This document shows, piece by piece, positions 53,327 through 60,582 of a DNA stretch of 64,000 bases. The notes under the pieces were generated by a model, which worked only from the letters and a program-made list of their open reading frames with translations, searched no databases and had not been told where the DNA came from. The translations under genes and the position numbers were made by a program. The stretch is from Cellulomonas hominis (lineage in GTDB: Bacteria > Actinomycetota > Actinomycetes > Actinomycetales > Cellulomonadaceae). The stretch covers positions 124,001-188,000 of the forward strand of contig NZ_CABEGA010000001.1 in NCBI RefSeq assembly GCF_901521055.1, read 5' to 3'. How positions within the stretch are numbered: the first letter of the stretch is position 1; every line of letters begins with the position of its first letter.

Positions 53327-56056
53327 GTGCGCGGTACGAGGCACGCAGGACACCGACGGGGCGCCCGCGTCCTGGCCGCGCTCACGATCGCCCTGGCCGC
53401 CGCGCTCCCGGTCGTCGCGCCGGTCTCGGCCCCGAGCGCGGTCGCGGCCCCGGCGGACGACTGCGCCGCCCCGACCCGGACGGTCGCCGGCGGCGGGTGG
53501 ACGCCGGTCTCGGTGGCACCGGGCGAGGTCGTCCGGGTGACCGGCCGGTTCACGGCGGGCGTCGAGCGGCTGCCAGCCGGCGGGACCCTGTGCGTGGCGG
53601 CCGGCGCGGTCCTCGCACCCGCGTACCTGAACGCCGCAGCGGGGGTGCTGCGCGTCGACCCCGGCGGCGCCGCAGAGCTCCCGTGGGTGTCGGTGTCGCC
53701 CGGGTTCGTCCTCGACAACGCCGGCACGACGAGCTTCCAGGGCCTGAACGTCAACGGTCCCGCGACCCTCGGCAACGCGGCCGGGGCGACCCTGACCGTG
53801 ACGGCGTCGTTCGTGCCGTCCGCCGGGACGATCGTCAACGACGGCACGCTGGACCTTCCGGGCGGCCTCATCCTCAACCCGGCCGCGACGCTCACCAGCA
53901 CCGGGCGGCTGACCGTCGGCGGCTCCGCCACGATCGACGGCACGCTCGTCAACACCGGACGGGCACGGGTCGCGCAGGCTCTGCTCCTGAACGGCTCCGC
54001 GTCGCTCAGCAACGGCTGCGTGCTGGAGGTCGGCGGCGCGCTGACGCACTCCGGCGGGCCGGCGAGCAGCACCGGCCTGGTCGTCGTCGGCGGGACGTTC
54101 AGCACCAACGGCACCTGGCGTCAGTCCGGCACGGCGGCACTGTCCGCCGCCGCGCTGGTCGACGACGGTGCGGTCACCGGCTTCGGACGGTACGTCTTCA
54201 CCGGATCGACCAGCGTGCAGGGCGACTTCACGGGCGACTCGGCGACCACGCCGATCGCGGTCGACGTGCCGGGCAGCGGGTTCGACGTCGCCACGGGCAC
54301 CGTCGCGAACGTGCAGTTCACGGACCTGGCCCTGCCCGCACCGGCCGACTACCCCGCCCCGGACTGCGCGGGCGCCGCCCCGGTCCCCTCGGCGGACGTC
54401 CGGGTCGACATCACCGGCCCTGCCGTCGCCCAGGCCGACGGCACGATCAGCTACTCCGTCACCGTCACCAACGACGGCCCGTCGCCCGCCGCGGCGGTGC
54501 GGGTGGTGCAGACGCTGCCCGCCGCCCCGGGCGAGCTCACGGCCGTCACCGCCGACCAGGGCGGCGTGGTCGCCGGCGGGACGGTCACCTGGGACCTCGG
54601 CACCCTCGCCGAGGGCGAGTCCCGCACGCTCACGGTGAGCGGCGCCGTGCCGCCGTCCGGCGTCCTGACGACCACGGTGCGGGTCACCACGACGACCGCC
54701 GACCCCGACCCGGGCAACGACGACGCGACCACCACCACCGAGGTGAGCGGAGCCGCCGGCCGGCCGGCGCCGAGCGTCGGGTCCGTCGTGTACGAGGGCG
54801 TCGGCGGGATCCCGGTCCTGGGTGCCCTTGCCGGCGCGCCGGGCGCACCGGGCCTCCAGCTGCGGTTCGCCGTCACCTCGCCCGCCCAGTCCGGCGCCGT
54901 CGCGCTCACCCCGGAGGGCCTGTTCGCCTACCTGACGCCCGAGGACTTCGCGGGGACGGACACGTTCACCTACGAGGTCTGCGACAACCAGGTCCCCGAG
55001 CAGTGCACCGACGGCGGCACCGCCACCGTGATCCTGCACCCGCGGGCGGTCGCCGACGAGACGAGCACCCCCCGCGAGCAGCCCGTCACGGTCCCGGTCG
55101 CGGCCAACGACGCGGGCGGCACCCGCCTGACCGCCCTCGCGACCCCGCCGGGCCACGGCAGCGTCGCGCTCGACCCCGCGGCCGGCACCGCGACGTACAC
55201 CCCGGAGGCCGGCTTCGTCGGCGACGACACGTTCACGTACCAGGCGTGCGCCGTCGCCGACCCGGCGGACTGCGTGACCGCGCCCGTGCTGGTGCACGTG
55301 CTCGCCGTGAACCGCGCGCCGCAGGCGTTCCTGGCCACGCTGGAGACGACCGTCGACACGCCGGTGGCGGGCCCGGTCGAGGTGACGGACCCGGACGGCG
55401 ACCCGACCACCGTCACCCGGGTGTTCGCACCGGTGCTCGGCACGTCCGCCCCCGACCCCGCCGGGACGCGGTACGTGCCGCCCGCCGGGTTCGCGGGCCA
55501 GGACCTCTACGCCTACGTCGCCTGCGACGGCGGCGCGCTCTGCTCGACCGGCCTCGTCGGCGTCCGCGTCGACCCCGTCGCAGGCGACGACGCCGCGGTG
55601 ACCACCGCGGGAGCGGCCGTCGGCATCGACGTCGTCGCCAACGACCGCGGCACGGTGCTGCCGCCCGAGGTCCGGTCGGCTCCCGCGCACGGGACGGCCA
55701 CGCCGTCCGGCGCCGCCGTGACGTACTCCCCCGCCGCCGGGTTCACCGGCACGGACACGTTCACCTACCGCGTCTGCGCGGTCGACGGGTCCGACGCGTG
55801 CGCCGAGGCGACGGTCGTCGTCACCGTCCGCGCGGCCGGTGGGCCGGTGACAGGGACGCCGGTCCCGGGCGCGCCGGCCGCCGACGACCCCGGGCCGGCC
55901 GACCCGCGCGACCCTGGCGACCGGAGCGACGCGGCAGCCCGCCGCCTGCTCGCGATCACCGGGACGGACGCCGCCGCGACCGCGACCGCCGGGGCCCTCC
56001 TGCTCGTCGTCGGCGGCGCCGTCACGGTGGCCGTCCGCCGGCGGCGGGCCCGGTGA
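53327..56056 (+). CDS. Large sortase-anchored surface protein with DUF11 and Ig-like repeats
   Basis: The 909-residue protein starts at GTG 53327 behind AGGGGG. It has a signal peptide (about 10-42), a beta-helix-like region of repeated G-T-L/N-T-G turns (about 90-330) and a DUF11 domain (about 355-470; ISYSVTVTNDGPSPAAAVRV). Four cadherin/Big-like repeats follow (about 485-840; each with FAYLTPEDFAGTDTFTYEVC-type ends), then a sorting signal LLAITG, helix, RRRRAR. Each repeat has a cysteine pair. It is likely a cell-wall-anchored adhesin or scaffold. Upstream DNA has CGACCTAC dyads (53222-53264). Confidence 0.88.
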   Translation: MRGTRHAGHRRGARVLAALTIALAAALPVVAPVSAPSAVAAPADDCAAPTRTVAGGGWTPVSVAPGEVVRVTGRFTAGVERLPAGGTLCVAAGAVLAPAYLNAAAGVLRVDPGGAAELPWVSVSPGFVLDNAGTTSFQGLNVNGPATLGNAAGATLTVTASFVPSAGTIVNDGTLDLPGGLILNPAATLTSTGRLTVGGSATIDGTLVNTGRARVAQALLLNGSASLSNGCVLEVGGALTHSGGPASSTGLVVVGGTFSTNGTWRQSGTAALSAAALVDDGAVTGFGRYVFTGSTSVQGDFTGDSATTPIAVDVPGSGFDVATGTVANVQFTDLALPAPADYPAPDCAGAAPVPSADVRVDITGPAVAQADGTISYSVTVTNDGPSPAAAVRVVQTLPAAPGELTAVTADQGGVVAGGTVTWDLGTLAEGESRTLTVSGAVPPSGVLTTTVRVTTTTADPDPGNDDATTTTEVSGAAGRPAPSVGSVVYEGVGGIPVLGALAGAPGAPGLQLRFAVTSPAQSGAVALTPEGLFAYLTPEDFAGTDTFTYEVCDNQVPEQCTDGGTATVILHPRAVADETSTPREQPVTVPVAANDAGGTRLTALATPPGHGSVALDPAAGTATYTPEAGFVGDDTFTYQACAVADPADCVTAPVLVHVLAVNRAPQAFLATLETTVDTPVAGPVEVTDPDGDPTTVTRVFAPVLGTSAPDPAGTRYVPPAGFAGQDLYAYVACDGGALCSTGLVGVRVDPVAGDDAAVTTAGAAVGIDVVANDRGTVLPPEVRSAPAHGTATPSGAAVTYSPAAGFTGTDTFTYRVCAVDGSDACAEATVVVTVRAAGGPVTGTPVPGAPAADDPGPADPRDPGDRSDAAARRLLAITGTDAAATATAGALLLVVGGAVTVAVRRRRAR

Positions 56057-56115
56057 CGACACCACGCCGTCGCGGGCCCCACCCCGCGCCACCCCCACCC
56101 CGTCACGAAGAGAGC

Positions 56116-56904
56116 GTGCCCGTGCCCGGTCGCGGAACCCGTGCCCCTGTCCGTCCGCGCGTCTGGATCGGTCTGGCGATCTGGCTCGGCTACCTCGTCC
56201 TGGTCTTCGCCATCCAGCGCGCCAGCGGCATCCGGTACGACACCTGGGGCGACAGCGCCCGGAACCTCTTCCTCGGCGCCGGGCTCTCGCTGATCGTCTC
56301 GACCGTCGCCCTCGTGATCACCACCAGCCTGCTCGGCTGGTGGGGTCCCGCGCTGCGCGACGAGCACCGCAGCCGGCACCGGTGGCCGCTGGTCGCCCCG
56401 GCCCTCGCGGCCGTCGCCGTCCTGATGAACCTCGGCGGCACCGACTGGGGCGCGTACTCCGGCGCGTTCCTCGGTGCGTCCCTGGTGCTGCTGCTGGTCG
56501 GCTTCACCGAGGAGCTCGTCAACCGCGGCCTGCTGCTGACGGCGCTACGGGGCCGGCTCGCCGAGGTCGGCGTCTGGTTCTGGACGTCGCTGCTGTTCGC
56601 CGTCGGCCACTTCATCAACGTGCCCCTCGGGGCGTCCGCCGCCGCCACGGTCCCGCAGGTCCTGGCGGCGTTCCTCGGCGGGACGATCTTCTACGTGCTC
56701 CGCCGCACGACCGGGTCCCTCATCGGGGCGATGGTCCTGCACGGCCTGTGGGACTTCTCCGTCTTCGCCACCGGCGTGGGCGAGGCCGGCGACCTGGCGG
56801 GGGCCGCGACCGTGGTCTACCTCCTCGCCGGGGTCATCGCCCTGGCCTCGGTCGGCTTCGTCATCAAGGACGCCGACAACCGTGCCCCGGTGCTCCACCG
56901 CTGA
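56116..56904 (+). CDS. CPBP-family intramembrane metalloprotease (second copy)
   Basis: The 262-residue protein has seven to eight spans with GFTEELVNRGLLLTALRG (EExxxR), VGHFINVPLG (HxxxN) and AMVLHGLWDFSV. It is similar throughout to the 40846 product. Start GTG 56116 (56122 is an alternative) follows GAAGAGAG closely. It comes 59 bases after the large surface protein gene and before the arsenic island. As in the first locus, a sortase-anchored protein and a CPBP protease are close neighbours. Confidence 0.87.
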   Translation: MPVPGRGTRAPVRPRVWIGLAIWLGYLVLVFAIQRASGIRYDTWGDSARNLFLGAGLSLIVSTVALVITTSLLGWWGPALRDEHRSRHRWPLVAPALAAVAVLMNLGGTDWGAYSGAFLGASLVLLLVGFTEELVNRGLLLTALRGRLAEVGVWFWTSLLFAVGHFINVPLGASAAATVPQVLAAFLGGTIFYVLRRTTGSLIGAMVLHGLWDFSVFATGVGEAGDLAGAATVVYLLAGVIALASVGFVIKDADNRAPVLHR

Positions 56905-56938
56905 CGTTCCTGCCCCGCTCCCCGCGCCTGTATCGATC

Positions 56939-56956
56939 TGTGTCAACATAGACACA
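56939..56956 (+). promoter_or_regulatory. ArsR-type operator overlapping the start of the ars operon
   Basis: TGTGTC-AACATA-GACACA is a perfect 6+6 dyad whose last base is the A of the ATG at 56956. No Shine-Dalgarno sequence is present, so the message is probably leaderless and a bound ArsR would block the start site directly. Related sites are at 59505-59518 and, as a relic, at 37350. Confidence 0.78.
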
Positions 56957-57984
56957 TGTCGAACCAGACGGTCGGCCGCGGCTCGGCCACGACCGGCTCC
57001 GCACCAGCCTCCCCCGCCGACCACGCGATGGGCCTGGACGCCGCGACCCACGTCGCGGCCACCCTCAAGGCCCTGGGCGACCCGCTGCGCCTGCGGATGC
57101 TGTCGCTCATCGCGACGTCCCCGACCGGCGAGGCGTGCGTGTGCGACCTCGCCACGGTCGCCGAGGTCTCCCAGCCGACCGTCTCGCACCACCTCAAGCT
57201 GCTCAAGGACGTCGGGCTGCTGACCTCGGAGCGGCGCGGCACCTGGGTCTACTACCGGGTGCAGCCCGCCCTGCGCGGGGCGGTCACGACCCTGCTGGAC
57301 TCGTTCGCCCCCGTCGCCGCCGAGGCCGCGCACCTGTCCCCGCTGACCGGGCTCTCCGACGCGGAGACGGCCCTCGCCCGGGTCGCCGACCGGCTGGCCG
57401 CCGCGTTCCCCGACCGGGATCCCGCGGCGGTCCTGACCGTCGTGCGGGAGTCCTACACCGGCCTGGCGCGGTCCTCTGCGGTCCGCTCGCACCTGGTCGT
57501 GAACGCCGAGCGGTTCGCCCGCCAGCGCCTCACCGACACCGCCCGCGCCCTGACCGCCGCCGCCGAGCGCGCCCGGCGTCCGCAGGTCCTGTTCGTCTGC
57601 GTCGCCAACGCCGGCCGCTCCCAGCTCGCCGCCGCCCTGCTGCACCACTACGCCGGCGACCGGGTCGTCGTGCGGTCGGCGGGCTCCACGCCCGCGGGCG
57701 AGGTGCACCCGGGCGTGCGGCCCCTGCTCGCCGAGCTCGAGGCCGACGCCGAGGCCTTCCCGAAGCCGCTGACCGACGACGCCGTCCGCGCGGCCGACGT
57801 CGTCATCACCATGGGCTGCGGCGACACCTGCCCGATCCTGCCGGGCAAGCGCTACGAGGACTGGGTCGTCGGCGACCCCGCCCTGGCCTCCGACACCGGC
57901 GTGCGCGCCATCCGCGACGAGATCGACCGCCGCGTGCGCGCGCTGCTCGCCGACCTGCTGCCCGACCTGACCGTCCCCGCCTGA
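56956..57984 (+). CDS. ArsR regulator fused to a LMW-PTP-type arsenate reductase
   Basis: The 342-residue protein has three parts. Residues 25-110 are an ArsR winged helix with the As(III) ligand pattern C61-V-C63-DL and recognition helix SQPTVSHHLKLLK. Residues 130-205 form a three-helix domain often found in front of actinobacterial arsenate reductases. Residues 210-342 are an ArsC of the low-molecular-weight phosphatase fold, with P-loop C215-x5-R221 and MGCGDTCPILPGKRYEDW. It would sense arsenite and reduce arsenate, probably with mycothiol. First gene of the operon, 17 bases before arsC, and autoregulated from the overlapping operator. Confidence 0.92.
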   Translation: MSNQTVGRGSATTGSAPASPADHAMGLDAATHVAATLKALGDPLRLRMLSLIATSPTGEACVCDLATVAEVSQPTVSHHLKLLKDVGLLTSERRGTWVYYRVQPALRGAVTTLLDSFAPVAAEAAHLSPLTGLSDAETALARVADRLAAAFPDRDPAAVLTVVRESYTGLARSSAVRSHLVVNAERFARQRLTDTARALTAAAERARRPQVLFVCVANAGRSQLAAALLHHYAGDRVVVRSAGSTPAGEVHPGVRPLLAELEADAEAFPKPLTDDAVRAADVVITMGCGDTCPILPGKRYEDWVVGDPALASDTGVRAIRDEIDRRVRALLADLLPDLTVPA

Positions 57985-58001
57985 CCCCTGAGGAGACCCC
58001 G

Positions 58002-58424
58002 ATGAGCGAGACCAGCCAGCCCTCCGCCCTGTTCGTCTGCGTGCACAACGCCGGCCGCTCCCAGATGGCCGCCGGGTACTTGCGGCACCTGTCCGGCGGC
58101 GCCGTCGAGGTCCGCTCCGCCGGGTCGGTGCCCGCCGAGCAGATCAACCCGGTCGCCGTCGAGGCGATGCTCGAGGAGGGCATCGACATCCGCGCCGAGC
58201 GACCGAAGGTCCTGACGACCGACGCGGTCAAGGCGTCCGACGTCGTCATCACGATGGGCTGCGGCGACGCGTGCCCGATCTTCCCCGGCAAGCGGTACGA
58301 GGACTGGGCCCTGGAGGACCCGGCCGGCCAGGGCATCGAGTCGGTCCGGCCGATCCGCGACGAGATCCGCCGTCGCGTCGAGGTGCTGCTCGGCGAGCTG
58401 GGCGTCGAGCCCGTCACCGCCTGA
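58002..58424 (+). CDS. arsC: Arsenate reductase (arsenate-mycothiol transferase type)
   Basis: The 140-residue LMW-phosphatase-fold ArsC has P-loop C13-x5-R19 (FVCVHNAGRSQMAA), VRSAGS and MGCGDACPIFPGKRYEDW with C87 and C91. This sequence class is found in actinobacteria that use mycothiol and mycoredoxin rather than thioredoxin. It reduces As(V) to As(III). AGGAG lies eight bases before the ATG. It is followed at once by a very strong terminator. Confidence 0.94.
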   Translation: MSETSQPSALFVCVHNAGRSQMAAGYLRHLSGGAVEVRSAGSVPAEQINPVAVEAMLEEGIDIRAERPKVLTTDAVKASDVVITMGCGDACPIFPGKRYEDWALEDPAGQGIESVRPIRDEIRRRVEVLLGELGVEPVTA

Positions 58425-58437
58425 GCCGTCCGACGAC

Positions 58438-58470
58438 GAGAGGGCCGCACCCCCGGGGTGCGGCCCTCTC
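58438..58470. terminator. Bidirectional terminator between the arsenic operons
   Basis: GAGAGGGCCGCACCCC and GGGGTGCGGCCCTCTC form a 16-bp perfect stem around a single central C, between the convergent arsC and Cys-rich small protein genes. Confidence 0.92.
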
Positions 58471-58482
58471 GTGCTGCGCGGA

Positions 58483-58680
58483 TCAGGCCGGGCAGCAGGC
58501 CGGCGTCACGCGCGCCGTCCCGGTGACGCGGGAGCGCACCCGCTCGGCGATCTCGGCCAGGCGCCGGCGCGCCCGGACGACGCAGCCCGGGCAGTCCTGC
58601 GCGGCGCGCCGCAGCTCGAGCTGCCGCGTGAGCTCGCGCTCGTCCTGCCGGTGGATCGTCAGGTACACCTCGGGGTCCAT
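58483..58680 (-). CDS. Cys-rich small protein coupled to arsM
   Basis: The 65-residue protein starts MDPEVYLTIHRQDERELTRQ and continues as charged helices with a CPGC motif near residue 30. It ends TPACCPA, a vicinal cysteine pair four residues from the end. Its ATG overlaps the arsM stop by one base (TGATG), so it is translated by re-initiation behind arsM. Cysteine pairs at this spacing suit As(III) binding, so a chaperone or donor for ArsM is a reasonable hypothesis. I know no named family. Confidence 0.75.
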   Translation of the reverse strand: MDPEVYLTIHRQDERELTRQLELRRAAQDCPGCVVRARRRLAEIAERVRSRVTGTARVTPACCPA

Positions 58681-59444
58681 CACTCCTCCTCGGGGGCGGG
58701 CTTGCGGGCGCGGACGACCGCGCCGTGCATCCCGTCGGCGACGGGGTGCGTGAACTCGACCTCGGCGTCGACGAAGCCCGCCGCCGCCAGGCCGTCCAGG
58801 TACTCGGTGCGGGACAGCGCACCGGCGATGCACCCGACGTACGAGCCGCGCTCGCTGCGCTCGTCGGGCGTCAGGTGGTCCTCCGCGACGACGTCGGAGA
58901 TGCCCACGCGCCCGCCGGGCACCAGCACCCGGAACGCCTCGGACAGCACCGCGGGCTTGTCGGTGGACAGGTTGACCACGCAGTTCGAGATCACGACGTC
59001 CACCGCGGCGTCGTCGAGCGGCAGGTCCTCGATCGTGCCCTGGCGGAACTCGACGTTGGTCGCGCCCGCCTTCGCCGCGTTCGCGCGGGCCAGGTCCAGC
59101 ATCTCGTCGGTCATGTCCACCCCGTAGGCGAAGCCCGTCGGGCCGACGCGGCGGGCGGACAGCAGCACGTCGATCCCGCCGCCGGACCCGAGGTCCAGGA
59201 CGCGCTCCCCCTCGCGCAGCTCGGCCACCACCAGCGGGTTCCCGCACCCCAGCGACGCGGCCAGGGCCTCGGCGGGCACCGCGGCCGCGTCCTCGGCGCC
59301 GTACAGCGACGCGCCCAACCGCTCGTCCACCACCAGGTCCTGCGGCCCGCAGCCCCCACCGCCGCAGCAGCCGGCGTCGGCGCTGCCCTGCACCGCCGCC
59401 AGCGCGTACCGGGACCGGACCTGCTCTCGGATGTCCTGCACCAT
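58680..59444 (-). CDS. arsM: Arsenite S-adenosylmethionine methyltransferase
   Basis: The 254-residue ArsM has SAM-binding motif VLDLGSGGGIDVLLSARRVG. The three conserved arsenic-binding cysteines are C67 (LGCGNP), C155 (SNCVVNLS) and C205 (GCIAGA). An extra N-terminal CCGGGGCG cluster (26-32) is also present. It methylates As(III) to volatile or less retained species. The ATG at 59444 has GGAGGAG six bases ahead; the in-frame extension to 59519 crosses the operator. It is divergent from the second arsR. Confidence 0.94.
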   Translation of the reverse strand: MVQDIREQVRSRYALAAVQGSADAGCCGGGGCGPQDLVVDERLGASLYGAEDAAAVPAEALAASLGCGNPLVVAELREGERVLDLGSGGGIDVLLSARRVGPTGFAYGVDMTDEMLDLARANAAKAGATNVEFRQGTIEDLPLDDAAVDVVISNCVVNLSTDKPAVLSEAFRVLVPGGRVGISDVVAEDHLTPDERSERGSYVGCIAGALSRTEYLDGLAAAGFVDAEVEFTHPVADGMHGAVVRARKPAPEEE

Positions 59445-59466
59445 CACTCCTCCAAGGGATCGATCA

Positions 59467-59518
59467 CCGTCGATGTAATGAGACTGACACCGGACATCGA
59501 CGGCTGTCAACATCGACA
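59467..59518. promoter_or_regulatory. Divergent arsM/arsR control region
   Basis: A perfect 10-bp dyad CCGTCGATGT (59467-59476) and ACATCGACGG (59494-59503) is followed by TGTC-AACATC-GACA (59505-59518), a near copy of the operator at 56939. Both starts lie within 30 bases, so one ArsR species can control both arsenic operons. Confidence 0.75.
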
Positions 59519-59547
59519 ACGGTCAATGTGTGGGCGAGGATGTCGTC

Positions 59548-59919
59548 ATGGCTCTGGACCTGCTCCCCATCAGCACCGCGACGTCGGCCGCCTGCTGCAG
59601 CCCGGTCACCGGCACCACCATGTCCGCCGAGGACGCCGACCGGACCGCCCGCACGCTCAAGGCGCTGGCCGACCCGGCGCGCCTGCGGCTGCTGTCGATC
59701 ATCGCCGCGCACGAGGGCGGCGAGGCCTGCGTGTGCGACCTGACCGAGCCCGTCGGGCTGTCCCAGCCGACCGTGTCCCACCACCTCAAGGTGCTCACCG
59801 AGGCGGGGTTCGTGACCCGGGAGAAGCGCGGGGTGTGGGCGTACTACACGGTGGTCCCGGGCGCGGTCGAGGACCTGACGGCCCACCTCGGCACCCACCT
59901 GCGGGTCGCCACCGCCTGA
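59548..59919 (+). CDS. arsR: ArsR-family arsenic-responsive repressor
   Basis: The 123-residue repressor has an N-terminal cysteine pair (AACCSPV), the metal-site ACVCDL before the recognition helix and SQPTVSHHLKVLTEAGFV, then the wing TREKRGVWAYYTV. It closely resembles the ArsR part of the fusion protein. ATG 59548 has GAGGA seven bases upstream. A GTG at 59530 is in frame but has no such site. It should release its operators on binding As(III) or methylated As. Confidence 0.92.
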   Translation: MALDLLPISTATSAACCSPVTGTTMSAEDADRTARTLKALADPARLRLLSIIAAHEGGEACVCDLTEPVGLSQPTVSHHLKVLTEAGFVTREKRGVWAYYTVVPGAVEDLTAHLGTHLRVATA

Positions 59920-59935
59920 CCGGCGTCGGCACTGG

Positions 59936-60400
59936 TCAGCCGGCGGCCTGGGCGCGGTCGAGCACGAGCTCGTAGCCGTCCACCAGCTCGGGGCACAGGT
60001 GCAGGACGGCGTTGTCCCAGAGCGGCCCGGCGAGGGCCGGGTCCTCCGCCAGGTACTGCTCGTAGACCGCGACCGCCTCGTCCGGGGACGCCTCCGCCAC
60101 GCTCAGCGTCGCGCAGATGAACACGCCCTGGTGGAGCAACTCGTCGGCGATGTCGGACGAGTCCCTGCCGAGGTCCTCCCCCACGGCCACGACGAAGGCC
60201 GCCGCCACCGCGGCGTCGAGCGCCGGCCCCGAGCCGGGGCTCGGCTGCGGACCGGCGGTGGGCGCCGGGGTGGGCGTGGTCGGCTCGGCGGTCGGAGCGG
60301 CGGTGGACGGCTCCGGCGCGCCCGCTCCGGTGCGGTCGTCGGTGCAGGCCGTCAGCAGCAGCACGGCCGTCAGCACGGCGCCGGCCGCGAGGGGTCTCAT
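59936..60400 (-). CDS. Lipoprotein of a DUF732-like type
   Basis: The 154-residue protein has a lipoprotein signal (VLTAVLLLTAC, lipid Cys at about 19), a Pro/Thr/Ala-rich linker and a helical domain of about 85 residues. The domain has two cysteines in the DUF732 pattern (ELLHQGVFICATLS; NAVLHLCPEL). Such small exported domains are common in actinobacteria and of unknown function. It is convergent with arsR and divergent from the VWA lipoprotein gene. Confidence 0.82.
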   Translation of the reverse strand: MRPLAAGAVLTAVLLLTACTDDRTGAGAPEPSTAAPTAEPTTPTPAPTAGPQPSPGSGPALDAAVAAAFVVAVGEDLGRDSSDIADELLHQGVFICATLSVAEASPDEAVAVYEQYLAEDPALAGPLWDNAVLHLCPELVDGYELVLDRAQAAG

Positions 60401-60582
60401 GGGTCCATCCTCCGCCCTCCGCTGCGGGGGCCGGTCGCGCCGCGGGGAGGTCGGCGCACCTCAGCGGGACGTCTCCGGACTGCTCGCCGTGACCGGAACG
60501 GTACTGTCACGTGACCGTCCCGTGCTGTCCTCGCAGGTCAGGGACCCGAGAGCATGCAGACCTCAGACGATGGAGGGGTCAC

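Noticed and set aside
53261-56098. 945-codon minus frame opposite the surface protein
   Set aside because: Antisense of a repetitive Val/Thr/Gly-rich gene; the + strand has a signal peptide, repeats and a sorting signal.
60511-60582. Longer VWA lipoprotein starting at GTG 60511
   Set aside because: It would place 24 hydrophilic residues before the lipoprotein signal. ATG 60583 has GGAGGGG at ideal spacing.
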